Origin: Lasiodiplodia sp. COLG20 | Lineage: Eukaryota; Ascomycota; Dothideomycetes; Botryosphaeriales; Botryosphaeriaceae | Direction of reading: 5' to 3' | DNA length: 64,000 nucleotides | NCBI GenBank assembly: GCA_009801085.1 | Contig: VNWV01000007.1 | Location: forward strand, 1,674,001-1,738,000 | In this document: piece after piece, positions 1 to 12,739 of the stretch | Layout: each line of letters begins with the position of its first letter | Position numbering within the stretch: the stretch's first letter is position 1 | Notes under the pieces: model-generated | Databases searched by the model: none | The model's input: the letters and a program-made list of their open reading frames with translations, nothing else | Told to the model about the DNA's origin: nothing | Position numbers and translations under genes: made by a program

Positions 1-1425
1 GGTTGTCACGACGGTCGGGTTTTGCTCTTTATTAAAGGCATCAAAAAGGTGTTATCGTTTGAATCGAAAATCAGAGCCAAAAACCCGATTTCCAATTTCC
101 AGCTTTCCTAGTGCTTCAGTGAACGGTCCACGGGCGGCTTTGAGGCGTACATGGGAGGAAAACATGCCCGGCTGGACTCGAAGGCACATCCATGGGAATA
201 GCACCGTTGTCAGCAGAAGCCGGCACCCCATCGGCCATGGGGTAAGCAATGGAATCCGATATTTTTTTCATCTTACGGACTATGCACCATTGTGTCGTGA
301 GAATTGAGCTCGGTTTCTCTTTGCAAGGTTCCACTACAGCCCGTATCGCACATGGTAAGAGGACAGGACTACGCACGCGGAGCACAATATCTCATCGTAC
401 CTAAATCAGAAAAGGCTACGTCAGCCCGTGTCGGTTATCTTGTTGTCGAAGTTCCGCAAAGCGGTCTGTCCACAGGTGGCCATGTCATGAGGGCAAGTGC
501 TCGTATTGCTGCTGACTTGCACAGCGGGGAGATGGTCACTGCTTGTAGGGCTCACAATCGTTTGGAGATGTTCAATAGTGCTTGGGAGTTATACTTTCAT
601 AACTCCGCACGGATATGCACCGGTCCCCGTGCGTTATCCATCATCCTTTGTGCTCTGAAGACCAGGGTTCAAGCATATAAACGACAGAAAAATAGTTGGC
701 TGGGGAATTTTTAAAAAAATTCGAAAAATCGCTCTTTAGGAAGCCGACTATTGGAAGCATGGGCTTTAAGGCGTGCCAAATAGGGCTACAGAGTCGTAAT
801 GCGGCGGTCACGCAGGGCTTCTGGTGGATAATAGATGTTCTCGGCCTTGTCTCGTAGCGCCGGCTTCCATGGGCCTCGTGACTGTGCATTCACACGACCA
901 CTGTTGTTGGGTGTTGATATTTTTTGTTCGTGCCCGACGTTGGACGTGTGGTCCCGGCCATGGCGACGTGGGACCCGCGAGACCCGTGATGCGTGGGGAA
1001 CGGGCCTTTTTTTTTCCCTCGCGATGATGCACGAGGTCGGGTACAAGAGGGGATGACATCTCCCGCCAGCAGCGCCGGCGGGATCCAGAATTCGCCCATC
1101 TTGCTTAGAAAATTTTTAATCAATTGCGTCCCGAATCTAGGCAAAATGCTGGCCACAACAGATTACTGTTTTTTCGGTGATGATGGTGTTGCATGGGATC
1201 GGTGCGGGACTGACCTCATAGCATCCATTTTTTATCGCAGGTACGCGATAAGGCATCGAGCGGCACCAATCCTCGCGATGGGTTTGCCCGTGGCTAGTAC
1301 CTAGTCAGCTCCCTGCTCGGGCGCCACACACGCGATCAACAACCACCCTGACTGCTGCGCCCTGACACCCTGCACGCCCGACCACGACATGCGTTGACGA
1401 GAAGACGATTCGAGAGGCCTGCGAT
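1..1425. other. Upstream region without a supported gene
   Basis: I see no convincing coding sequence here. The longest open frame (about 304-714, + strand) begins with TTG, has no recognisable motif and no splice context. A GC-rich hairpin (TCCCGCC at 1061-1067 pairing with GGCGGGA at 1077-1083) and short homopolymer runs are present. The right part is presumably the promoter and 5' leader of the ATPase gene that starts at 1426. Confidence 0.5.
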
Positions 1426-4400
1426 ATGGTGGTTTCCGACGTGGACGCCGGCGGCGATAGCCGTCGCAGCAGCTATGCGGCCGCGCGCCGCAGCAGCGGC
1501 ACGCCGCTGTACCGCCAGAGCTCCAATATGAGCGAGTGAGTAGGGTCACGCCGCGCGTGTGCGTAAGAGAAAAGGAATAAAAATGTGCTGAGACGTATCG
1601 CAGCGTCAGTCTCCTGACCGACGTCCCGATGGCGCAGGATGAGGTAAATTTGTCTTCAGCTGGTGGTTTGTCGTCGGGGGAAGGAAAGTTGGCAGCAGGT
1701 GACGAGCGTTTGAGACGCAGGACGCTGCTGGGCTTTTTGTCCTCCTACGACGGGCTCTGGGGTACTGCTCAGCGCAGATGGCTGACCTGCGAGTAGATCT
1801 TCTCCGGGCCCATGTCCGAGAGTGTACCCACGAGCGTCACCGGTTTTGCCCACCGCCAGCGCTCTCGCGCGGACTCGACCGTCAGTATCACAAGTTTTAC
1901 ATTCTACGACGATGAAAGGGATTCAGTCGATACGCTCGAGGAGGAGGCTATCGCGGAGGAAGAGGAACTGCTGGACGATGTCAACGGGTACGCAGAGGAG
2001 GATGACGACCTAGAATCCGGCCACCAGCGCCGCCGCTCGAGCGGCCGCCGGAAGTCGTCGACATACTCGGCGCGCTCCTCCCTGCGGTCGAGGGGATCGG
2101 ACAGCGCACCGCTGCTGCGCCGCGGCTCGAGTTCGAGCACCCAGGCTTCCGGACATTGGAGAGGCGGCAGATCCACGCAGAAGATTTACATCGCTACCGA
2201 GGACTTGACCATCGTCGTCGCTGGCTTCCGCACCTCTGTCGTCGGGTTCACCTTTTATCTCTTGCTATGCGTGCTGACAGCAGGTCTTGGATACCTTGTC
2301 TTTCGGTGGCTGCCGGGCTGGCGGATCAAGATTGTGGGAAAGGCCGCGCCGCTGCATGAGTGTGACTGGGTGGTCATCGAGAACCAGTGGGGAGAGATGG
2401 CTGTGCAAAATATCGGGAAACAGGTGTACGGACAATCTTTGTCCTCGGTATTTGGAATTGTGGAAAAGGGCGGATACCGCGAGTACGACGAGGATGACGA
2501 CCCAGTGATCAAGGAGCTCCGCACCCTGGACTACCGGTATATTCGGTTCTGCTATCATCCTGTCAGAGACAAGTTCATCCTGGGGAACACTTGGAAGGAT
2601 CCTGCCTGGACCGACGTAAGGACTATCCGTGATGGCCTCGACAACGAGGAGAAAGGCCACCGGGAACAAGTTTTTGGAAAGAACCTGATCGACATCGAGG
2701 AAAAGTCAACGTCTCAGCTTTTGGTTGATGAGGCATTCCATCCTTTCTACGTCTTTCAGATTGCCAGTCTGATTCTCTGGTCTCTTGATGAGTATTACTA
2801 CTACGCCGCCTGTATCTTTGTCATCTCAGTTGTCAGTATCACGACAACGTTGATCGAGACGAAGGCAACAATGCGCCGACTCCGCGAGGTTTCGAGATTC
2901 GAGTGCGACATTCGAGTTCTCCGCAACGGCTTCTGGCGCTACGTCGAGTCCAGCGAGATTGTTCCCGGAGATATTTACGAAATCACCGACCCGAATCTCA
3001 CGCAGTTCCCGTGTGACAGCTTGCTCCTTTCTGGCGACTGCATTGTAAACGAGAGCATGCTTACAGGAGAATCTGTACCCGTTTCCAAGGTTCCAACCAC
3101 CAACGAATCTCTGGAATTCTTGAGTCTCAGTACTGCCTCAGTCCACCCGGAAGTAGCAAGACACTTTCTCTTCTGTGGGACCAAGATTATCAGGGCGCGG
3201 CGTCCCCAGGATGATAAAGACGATGAGGCTGCTGCTCTGGCGTTGGTCGTTCGCACTGGATTCAATACAACGAAGGGAGCGCTTGTCCGCTCAATGCTCT
3301 TCCCCAAGCCGTCTGGATTCAAATTCTACCGAGACTCGTTCAAGTACATTTCAGTCATGGCCATGATTGCTGGAGTTGGTTTTATCGTATCGTTCGTCAA
3401 CTTCGTACGCCTAGGACTTGCCTGGCATCTCATCGTCGTCCGAGCACTGGATCTGATCACCATTGTGGTTCCTCCGGCGCTCCCCGCTACTTTGACAATT
3501 GGTACCAATTTCGCGCTGAACAGGCTCAAGAAGAAGCAAATCTATTGCATCAGCCCGCAAAGAGTCAATGTAGGCGGCAAGCTTGATGTGGTCTGCTTCG
3601 ACAAAACCGGTACTCTGACAGAGGAGGGTCTCGACGTTTTGGGACTCAGAGTAGTTCAACAGCCCGCTAATAATTTCAGCGATATCCTTACCGATTGCGG
3701 ATCAGTCCTACCCCAGGCCGAGGAGAGGCTTTCCAACGTGGACTACAAGAACCACAGGTCACTCCTGTACACCATGGCCACCTGTCACTCTCTTCGCAGC
3801 GTAGATGGAGAACTTGTCGGAGATCCGCTTGATGTCAAGATGTTCGATTTTACCGGCTGGCAATTTGAAGAAGGAGAGCAAAGCGGAGGTGGTGGTGACA
3901 ACGAGGAGGAAAGCTTGAGCATTTCTCCTTCGGTAGCAAGGCCTCCTCCTGGTCAAGAGTACAACCTCGACAACCCCAACGACCCTAACCGAAAACCGAT
4001 CGAGCTCGGCATCATCAAGGCTTACGAGTTCGTTTCCCAACTGCGTAGAGCTAGCGTTGTGGTTCGGCAGTTTGGAGACCGCGGAGGTCATATCTACGTC
4101 AAAGGTGCCCCTGAGTGCATGAAGGACATCTGCCGCCCGGACAGCTTTCCACCGGATTACGAGGAGCTTCTAAGCTACTACACCCACAGAGGCTTCCGTG
4201 TCATTGCGTGCGCTACAAAGACGATCCCGAAGCTCAATTGGGTCAAAGTCCAGAAGATGAAACGTGAAGAAGCTGAGTCTGACCTCAACTTCGTCGGGTT
4301 CATCATCTTCGAGAACAAGCTCAAGCCAACGACAACCGGTATCATCAACGAGCTTGCTCAGGCTGGCATTCGTAAAGTCATGTGCACTGGCGACAATATC

Positions 4401-5759
4401 CTCACCGCCATCAGTGTCGCCAGGGAATGCAACCTCATCGACAAGACAGCTCATTGCTTTGTGCCGCACTTCGTCGAAGGTGATGCTCGCACACCTCTTG
4501 CTCGCCTATCTTGGGAAAGTATCGACAACCCGGCATTCAAACTGGACGAAAACACGCTTAAGCCACTCCCTCCTCCAGCTGAAGAAGACGCTTCTCTTCC
4601 TTACGACATCTCGAACCTCCGTAACTATTCGGTTGCCGTCAGTGGTGATGTATTCCGTTGGATCATTGACTACGCTTCTGAAAAGGTTCTCCGAGAAATG
4701 CTCGTTTGCGGTCAAGTCTTTGCCCGCATGTCTCCAGACGAGAAGCACGAGCTGGTGGAGAAGCTTCAGAGCATCGACTACTGCTGTGGATTCTGCGGCG
4801 ACGGCGCCAATGACTGCGGAGCCCTCAAGGCGGCCGATGTGGGCATCTCACTCTCGGAAGCCGAAGCTTCGGTGGCGGCGCCCTTCACCAGTCGCGTCTT
4901 CGACATCTCATGCGTGCCCGAGGTCATCCGCGAGGGCCGCGCCGCGCTCGTCACCAGCTTCAGCTGCTTCAAGTACATGTCGCTGTACAGCGCGATCCAG
5001 TTCACGTCGGTGTCGTTCCTGTACGCGTCGGCGTCGAACCTGGGAGACTTCCAGTTCCTGTACATCGACCTACTGCTGATCCTGCCCATCGCCATCTTCA
5101 TGGGATGGACGGGGGCATACCCAGTGCTGTCACGCAAGCGGCCGACGGCGTCGCTGGTGTCGCGCAAGGTGCTGACGCCGCTCCTGGGCCAGATCGCGCT
5201 GTGCGTGCTGTTTCAGGCCGTGGCGTTCCAGGCGGTTCGGAGCCAGCCGTGGTTCGTGCCGCCCGTGCTCGACCGCAACCACAGCAACAGCAAGAACAGC
5301 GAGAACACAGCCCTCTTCCTGCTCTCGTGCTACCAGTACATCCTGTCAGCCATCGTCCTCAGCATCGGCAAGCCCTTCCGCCGCCCCATGCTGTCCAACG
5401 CCCCCTTCGTCTTCGCCCTCTCCTTCGCCCTCGTCGTCTCCACCTACATGCTGCTGTTCGTCGCCCCCGACCCGGCCATGGACGAGGAGAAGCGTCAGCA
5501 GCAGCAGGAAACGCGTGACGGTTACACGGGCCAGGCGAAGTGGCTGTACGACCTCATGGAGCTGACGCCCCTGAGCAGGGGCTTCAAGGCCTTCTTGCTC
5601 GTCCTTGGGTTCGGCGGCTTCGCCGTCGCGTGGTGCTGCGAGAAGTACGTGTTCTTGGGCTTAGCTAGGCTGATTGGACGCGCTAGGGAGAGGCTGCAGC
5701 CCGGCAAGAAGAAGAAGAGGAAGGAGTATAAGATCATTGCTGAGGGGATGGCATTGTGA
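1426..5759 (+). CDS. YPK9: P5B-type ATPase, Ypk9/ATP13A2 family (vacuolar/lysosomal)
   Basis: Exons 1426-1535, 1610-1643 and 1797-5759 join in frame to 1368 codons. The family is vacuolar or endolysosomal; human ATP13A2 exports polyamines, and yeast Ypk9 protects against metals. The N-terminus (about 170 residues) is acidic and Ser/Arg-rich. It is followed by the P5-specific first hydrophobic segments, PPALP in the ion-path helix near residue 607 (the P5B signature), the phosphorylation motif DKTGTLTEEG with Asp650, the hinge GDGANDCG near 1050, and C-terminal membrane helices ending in a Lys-rich tail. The open frame in exon 3 has its own ATG at 1812. I prefer the upstream start because exons 1 and 2 have good donors (GTGAGTAGG, GTAAAT) and restore phase exactly, giving a Ser/Arg-rich leader. 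The 34-base second exon is unusually small. Family assignment is very secure; the 5' exons are inferred. Confidence 0.93.
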
Positions 5760-6675
5760 GAAATGAGAAAGAAGCAGACTGCGGTGGATGTGGATGCGAT
5801 TGGATGGGAAGATGTGTTTGAGGGGCGTCTGGGAGGGGGATTCGCCTCGTGTATTGTACTTGGTTGCCTTCTCGCGAACAGTAAGTGCAGCTATGCTCGC
5901 GTAAGGAGGACAACGGCTGGATAGTGTGAAAAGTACCTGGGTCTTTCTTTTCCTATTGGTTTCAGCGGCCATGAAGGATTTTGCTGGAGTCTCGCGTCCT
6001 TTCTTTGCTTTACTTGTATATAGAGCCAAGACAAGAGAATCATTGTATTAAATGCCCCAGCGCTCGATGATGGAAGAGATGTCTACAGATATTGCAGCGA
6101 ATGGCTAGCGTGAATTTATTTTTTCTCATACCATTTTAATTCGACATTCTCATCCAGACGATAGCTTCAACTGCCCATCAATGTTCTTTTTCATTTCGAA
6201 AAAAAAAAAAAAAACCGAGGCATATTTACGCTATGTTCTAGAGCCCTGCTACTCTTCGCGCAAGCCATTGGCTGCGGTACCCTCTGTATGTTAACCACCA
6301 GGGGTTTCTAGATATGCTATGAGTACTTTTGCTGTAAAGTCAAAACTCTTATCAGTCTCTACCCATAATCACCACTTCATATATCAATCATATCGATCGG
6401 TATATCAATACGTAGCGTGCATAACTGAAAACACGATTGACTGGTATCTGAGCTCGAGCAGGACACCACAAATTCAGTCTACCTCCCAACATCCATGTAG
6501 GTATTTGCCTTACAAACTCCTGAACCGAACCAAGCACGAGTTCTACCTATATCAAGCCCATAAACCCCACGCTATGTGTCAAAGCCAATTTACGCCATAC
6601 CTTGTCGATGCTCTTATGCACCCGTCCAGTCTATTCCAGATGTCCTCGCTCGCATCTCTCAGACCATGCTTTCCT
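5760..6675. other. Convergent intergenic region, YPK9 / sugar symporter
   Basis: This is the 3' flank of two genes that face each other. It holds a half copy of the dispersed hairpin repeat (6093-6184, listed separately) and an A-run near 6201-6216. I see no gene. Open frames on both strands are short and without motifs. Confidence 0.6.
6093..6184 (+). repeat. Half copy of the dispersed hairpin repeat
   Basis: Bases 6093-6130 match the 38 bases that precede the hairpin at 47542, including ATGGCTAGCGTG and a T-rich stretch ending in CTCATA. The left hairpin arm is absent. Bases 6140-6184 then match the right arm (ATTCGACATTCTC, then GACGATAGCTTCAACT, then CCCA). There are a few G-to-A or A-to-G differences, including loss of the two CpGs in CGTCCGGAC. 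The join means one arm has been lost, so this copy cannot fold into the long hairpin. See the copies at 47542-47637 and 47791-47889. Confidence 0.75.
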
Positions 6676-8781
6676 TCACTCGTCCTCATCAGATCCCTGC
6701 TGCAGCGCTCCCGAGGCTTCCAGCACAGCCTGGTTCTCCTCGAAGACCCTCTTGGACAAGATACCAGCTACGATAGCAGCACATCCGCCAAACCGCAGCA
6801 CCCACCCAACGCTGTCATCCCCCGGGGTTCCCCTCGGCTTCTGCAGGAGCTTGAAGATGATGGAGCTGATGAGAGTGGCAATAACCTGTGGCGCGGCAAT
6901 GGCGACGTTGTGGATACCAAGGACAACTCCCGCCTGGTTAGCTGCGTCGTCTTCGCCCGCAGCGAGAAGGGCGCCGTCGCGGTTGTTGGGGGCGCGCAGC
7001 AGACCGCGGCGGATGGCGTCGCGCTTGGAGATTTCCTGGGAGATAAGGGCGAAGGGCGCCCAGTTGTGGACCGCCCAAGGGATACCGATGAGGGCAACGA
7101 TGATGGTGGCGCCGGTGGTGGAGTTGACGAAGATGGTGGACCAGACGAGCAGTGCGAACATGAAGTGCGAGAGAAGCCAGGTGCGGCGGAGGGTCAGGGA
7201 CTTGATTTGTAGGTGGTCGAGTATGCTGAAATGTTGCGCGAGGGATTTCTTGCTGCCTTTGTTCTTCTTGAGGCTGAAGTAGCTAGAGCTGGCGTGGGAA
7301 CTTGTCGGTGTGAGGGGCGTGGTAGGCTCTGGGACCGGTGCCTTGAAGGTTGGCGCTACGATTAGAGGCAGAAAAACGCTGGCAAGGAATGTGGTGATGG
7401 CGAAGATGAAAAGCGCAAGTGTTCCCATGCGAGCTCCCTTCTCCCACAGCTTGTTGATCTCCTCCTCGGACATGTTGGGATTCTCCCGGAAAAATGCGTC
7501 AGTATAAATCTCCCCGACGTATGTTGAAGTGTAGAACAGAAAAGGGAACCATGCAATCCATGCTGCAAGCTGCACCTGGCAAACCCGAGACACCTGAGGT
7601 GGTAACCGACGTACGGCCTGGAAGAGGTTCTTGAAGAATGCAAGCAAGCCAGTCGAAGCCGTAGGGGGGCCGTCACCTCGCGGATCACGCTCCGAGATGG
7701 TGGCGCAGGTTGTTGTCGCAGTAGCGGCTAGCGCCATGCAGGCGATTGCGCATAGAACTTTCATCTGCGTGTTCCCGAAGAAAGGGAACAGCTTCGGGAG
7801 ATCGACGTATCCGGAGAGGTAGCCGAGAATATTGCCTATCCCGGAGCATCGTATAAACCATGCATTAGCTGATTCTTGCTGGTGGGTTGGTGCACAATCT
7901 ACGGCGATCGCTCGAAGAGAAGCTTGGACTGTGCCAAATCAGTAGTGCACCTAATCAGATTGAGGATCGCTGCCACTTACGGACGTTGATGGCGAAGTCG
8001 AGGACGTACACCATCAGCACGGCAAAGAGGACCGTCATTGTCTTGGTCGCAGGCGAGTCCCAAGATACGCCAAAAATGGATAAGGTGCCGCCCACTATTT
8101 CTCTCGCCCATGCTAGAAGGAACAAGGATATGATGGTCGAAACGGCGCCTCCGATTATAAACGGTCGTCTTTTCCCATATTTTGACCTGCAGTTATCGCT
8201 TTTCAAGCCGACGTACGGCTGAACCAGTGTTCCCGACAACGGGCCGGCTATCCAAACGAGAGCGAGCAGCGATTTGCTGAGGCCGAGGGATAGTAGATAC
8301 GGCTATGGAAAAGGCGGTTAGAGTGGGGCTCAGCGGGCGGGATGGCTGGATCGACGCGGCACTCACAGATCCGTACGACAACTCAACTGCCCATGCTATT
8401 TGCAATCTGCAAGCCAGGTCAGTGTCTGACACGTCGACTCATGGACAGTGCTTCTCACCCTCCGGCAGCCAGAGTCAGCAGCACCAGGTACCAAGTGCTC
8501 TTTGTCTCTTCCCTAGTCTCAGCATTCCAGCCATCGTCACTGAGCGGAGAGCCAACGGGTTTTAAACCGTTGCTCTCTTCATCCGATGTCCGGGCAGATA
8601 GGAGCGGCGACGTCTCGTTCATCTGGTCGCGGGACTGGCTTGCTCTTGGGCTGTCGATTGAAAGGCGGCCGAAGGAGACGATCTTTGGCAGCGGCGTGGC
8701 GGCGGCGGGGTTTATCGGGCTGCTCGGGGAGTCTCGATGTGGAGGCGAGTCTGGGGATGGCGAGGGTCGAGCACCTGCCAT
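6676..8781 (-). CDS. GPH-family sugar/H+ symporter (sucrose/alpha-glucoside type)
   Basis: Exons in transcription order are 8781-8459, 8406-8367, 8302-7981 and 7928-6676, giving 645 residues. The spliced protein has a cytosolic Ser/Pro-rich N-terminus, then a 12-helix major-facilitator layout. Hallmarks are the first-helix segment LQIAWAVELSYGSPYLL, the loop motif RSKYGKRRPFIIGG (the G-K-R-R-P signature of plant SUC/SUT and fungal GPH carriers), DFAINVLQASLRAIAVDCAP, and a seventh-helix region ending PWAVHNWAPFALISQEI. The family couples disaccharide uptake to protons at the plasma membrane. Which sugar (sucrose, maltose or another alpha-glucoside) cannot be read from sequence. It is divergently arranged with NHX1, with 1.1 kb between starts. 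Confidence 0.9.
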
Positions 8782-9882
8782 GGTTCGGGACTAAGAACGG
8801 GCGGAGGCCTCGTGTCGCAGCGTGGGTGGGTGGCAGAGGTGGTCACCGGCCGGAATCGGAAAGGAATCTGGGGGAAGTGGAGCCGGGTTCAGGGTGGGGC
8901 GCAGAAAGAATGGATCAGGAGTGAGGATGGCGGGCTTTGGAAGCTAGGAGAAGCCTGGGCGGAAGGCGCCATAGCTCTGGGTCACGATGGGAGCTGAAAT
9001 GTTCGAGAATCGACGTCACCCGACTCGGCAGGCGGACGGCACGCGGCCGGACTCGGGGGCGGGCGTTCGGGTCGTGCAATTGTACGTCAGGTGCTTTCGT
9101 CACGCTGATGGCGGGCGAAAGTCAGCGTTGGCAAGAGCTCATTCGCCGTGCCTGATCGACACTGAGGCAGGCGTGCGTCACGCAGGCCGTGGGGAAGCAC
9201 CCGAAAGCGCGGCCTGCCGTGCCTGGAGAACCGGGGGCGGCGCGAATCAGCACATCAAGCTCGCAGCAGTCAGCATGCCCGCTGTGCCGCTGTGCAGCCC
9301 TACGGCAGGCGGTTAGCGGCCGTCGGCGGGCAGCGGCGGGCAGCGGCGGGCGGCCTGGCCCTCGCTCCGCTGCGGTTTCAGCGTGGGGAAGCGCTGCACA
9401 GTCCGCATCCGCCGCCGTGCCAAGATAGCGCAGCGCGGCCCCGGGCGGGAGGCGGAGGGCGGAGAGCAAAGGGCGCGATTACAGGAGCAGCTATTAGTGA
9501 CAGCGCGCCTTTGCCGCGACTGGCAACGGCGAGGAGTGCGGGAGGCGCCAGAGCCAGTGGAGCGCACCGCGTGGCTACCTAGGAACGCGTGTGGCCGGCC
9601 CGTGCGCGCCGAACGTAATGTGGCCACAGCTTTCCTCAGGCAGGCCGACCCTTGGGACGGAAGCGCTGCCTGCGTCTCATCAATCACCGACAACTTCTCC
9701 CTGCCGCCTTGCCCAACGCTCGCGCAGCTATTCCTACCACGCGCTCTCCACTGCTGCTGCTCCCAGCTTAGCTGCCGTCTGCGACCCATCGCCCAGCCAG
9801 CCTCCGCCGCCGCTGTCGGCCTCACGCCGCGCGCTATCTCTGCGCCGCGAAGCAAATGCTCATCTAGCCCACTTGCTCCACC
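8782..9882. other. Divergent promoter region, sugar symporter / NHX1
   Basis: GC-rich spacer between the start codons of two divergently transcribed transporter genes. It contains short tandem GGCGGGCAGC repeats around 9325-9352. The open frames in it are GC-rich by-products without motifs. The part near 9883 is pyrimidine-rich, as expected for a 5' leader. Confidence 0.5.
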
Positions 9883-12164
9883 ATGGCCTCCTATGTCGGT
9901 TGGGCTGTGACCGAGCTCGTCAGTACGTCTCCCCCAGCCTCTTCTATGCTGCGCCAGCCTGCGACACGCCTCCGCTAACGTTGCTGCTATCCCAGAGCGC
10001 GAGACCAAAGATGCCGATACTGAGGGTTAGTCCCCGACTGCGCCGTTGACCCCTCCCCCCCAGAGCCGAATCCTGACACAACCACACACAGAACCGGAGG
10101 CTGGCCAGCAGGAGATTTACGCGTCATGGTCCCTCTTTATTCTTATCTCGCTGCTCATAATAGCTCTCTTCACGAGCTACATGCTGCAGACGAGAAAGAT
10201 CCAGGCCGTGCACGAGACGGTTGTATCTATTTTCGCCGGTATGCCCAGTGCGCCCCTGCCAAACGCACACCCGCTTACCTGCACACAGGTATGGTTGTGG
10301 GGCTGATCTTGCGATTGACGGCGAACGAGGCTGTCCTGGGCGTCGTCAGTTTCAACTACCAGTTCTTCTTCAACCTCCTCCTGCCGCCCATCATCCTTGC
10401 CTCCGGTTACGAGCTACACCAGGCGAACTTCTTCCGGCAAATTGGCACCATTCTCACCTTCGCTTTTGCCGGCACATTCATCTCGGCGCTGGTGCTTGGT
10501 ATCTTCCTGTGGCTCTGGACTCGCCTGAACCTGGACGGTGTCTCGCTGTCTTTCGTCGAAGCCATCTCCGTTGGCGCAACACTTTCGGCTACCGACCCCG
10601 TCACTATCCTTGCCATCTTCAACACATACAAGGTCGATCCCAAACTGTACACCGTCATCTTCGGCGAATCGATCCTTAACGATGCCATTGCTATCGTCCT
10701 GTTCGAGACGGCCCAGAGATACAAGGATGCCGCCGGGGAGAGTTTGACAATCATCACTCTTTTTGAGTCAATTGGAATCTTCTTGCTGGTTTTCTTCGGC
10801 AGCTTGGTCATCGGCCTCATCATTGGCGTCATGACCTCGCTGCTTTTGAAGTTTACCTATGTGCGCCGCTTCTCCAAGATCGAGAGCTGCCTGGTCATTC
10901 TGATCGCGTATCTCAGCTACTTCTTTTCCAACGCCATTCACATGTCCGGTAGGGCTGCAAAAGCGTCGCTAAAATACTGTCTCCGCTGACTTCGTATCCA
11001 GGCATTGTCTCGCTTCTGTTCTGCGGTATCTGTTTGAAGCATTACGCGTACCACAACATGTCCAGGCGCACGCAACTTACGACCAAATTCGTATTCCAAG
11101 TCATGGCCCAGCTTTCAGAAAACTTCATTTTCATCTATCTGGGACTGTCCCTCTTTACCGAAACCGAGCTCGATTACAAGCCGCTCTTTATCCTTGTCAC
11201 CGTTATTGGCATCTGTATTGCCCGTTACTGCGCGGTTTTCCCTCTTTCGAAAGCTGTGAATGGCGTTCTCCGCTACAAGGCTCGCAGACGTGGCCGTGAG
11301 GTGGCTGAGGAATTGCCCTGGTCCCACCAGGCCATGCTCTTCTGGGCTGGACTTCGAGGAGCTGTTGGTGTTGCGCTTGCAGCTGGCCTTACTGGCACTA
11401 ACGGATACACCCTCCGTGCTACCGTACTGGTTGTTGTTGTGCTTACTGTCATTATTTTCGGAGGCACAACGGCACGTATGCTTGAGATTCTGCAGATCCG
11501 GACGGGTGTGGTGGAGGAAATCGACTCGGACGATGAGTTTGATATCGAGATTGTGCCGGGAGGCGGTAGTGGCGCTTCTGGTGTCACATATACCTCCAAA
11601 CAAGGCCGCGGCTTCGGCCACAATCCTCGACCTAGCGCGAACGGCTTCGTTCTCACGCCGGTGGACCTGGACGACTCTGGCCGCGGCAAAGGTTTCAGTA
11701 GCAGCACTGTCAATGGCGGTTCTTCCCCGGCGGCCCGTCCCAATGGTAGCATGTCCACGCGCCGCAGCTCCAGCCGGGCGCAGAACCTCCGTGCTCAAGA
11801 CTATGCCGAGCAAGGCTTGCTGCAACACGAGGACTCGGGCTCTAACTCGGACGTCGACAACGATCTCGACCTGCCTCCTTCAGCTCGCCGCTCGCCCGCT
11901 CGTCGCTCTTCACCGAACACTTCCGGTCCTGGCGCGTCATCGTCGCCGTACACGGAGGAAGTGGTCGCGCCGGCCGAACCACGTGGAAGGCTGCAGAGAA
12001 TGACAGGCGCCACGGCCGCGGCGAGACAGCTGTTGACGGGCCTGAGCGAGGATCCGGCAAGCGCATTCAGGCAGATCGACGAAGGCTTCATCAAGCCGCA
12101 TCTGCTGCTCGATCCCAGCTCGGGAAGTCGGCATAGTGGAGGCTCGGGCAGTGGCTCGCATTGA
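9883..12164 (+). CDS. NHX1: Endosomal/vacuolar Na+(K+)/H+ exchanger
   Basis: Exons are 9883-9922, 9996-10025, 10092-10238, 10289-10948 and 11002-12164; all five join in frame to 679 residues. This is a CPA1 exchanger of the NHX/NHE6 class, which moves Na+ or K+ into endosomes and vacuoles in exchange for H+ and sets luminal pH. Diagnostic segments are the amiloride-binding motif FFFNLLLPPIILASGYE (about residue 97), TDPVTILAIF, GESILNDAIAIVLFE (the transport-site ND pair), and FWAGLRGAVGVALA. A hydrophilic Ser-rich tail of about 180 residues begins with the acidic stretch EEIDSDDEFDIE. The first two exons are tiny (40 and 30 bases). The ATG at 9883 (CACCATGG) is the only one giving a leader in phase. 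Confidence 0.95.
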
Positions 12165-12739
12165 GAGTGAGTTGATTGTTTCTTGTTTTTTTTTTTCTGC
12201 TTTCGTCATTTGTTTCCCTCAGTCAGGGGCTCTTTCTCCGCTTTTGAGTAGCGTGAGGGAAAATTGCAATGGGCGGCGTTCAACCTTTCCTCATTATTAT
12301 TCCGTGGCTTCATCTCTTATATTGCTGAGACGGGGCGGGTGTGTGCTTGAGAGGGGTTGATACGTCTTCCTCAAAAGAGCAGTTGTGCTGAAGGAAGTGG
12401 AGGTTATAGATGGGCAGGTAGGTGGTTAGTGTAGAGTAAGATAGGATTAAGATACACCGGTTCAGCAAGTGGTACAGCGGTTTATAAACTGCGTATGTGA
12501 AAGTCTTTTACGCCCTGCTCTTCTCTGAGGATCGGGATAAACGAAGTCTACTAACAAAAAGAAGGACATCTTGAAAGCGGTTGTGGAGGAGACGTAGAAC
12601 CCCATCTAGCTCAACCCCCAGTCGAACACTTTTTGAATGATGGTGTTCAGTTCCCCATGAGTCGTGAACTAGCGCAGACGAGGTTAGCTCATAGTTTAGT
12701 TGTTACCAGAAAAGGCCTTAACCTACAACGTACAGTCGA
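12165..12739. other. Intergenic region downstream of NHX1
   Basis: I see no coding sequence. The first 200 bases are T-rich and would hold the NHX1 3' UTR. Confidence 0.5.

Noticed and set aside
304..714. Open frame of 136 codons near the left edge
   Set aside because: It starts with TTG, not ATG, has no motif or splice context and does not resemble a protein family.
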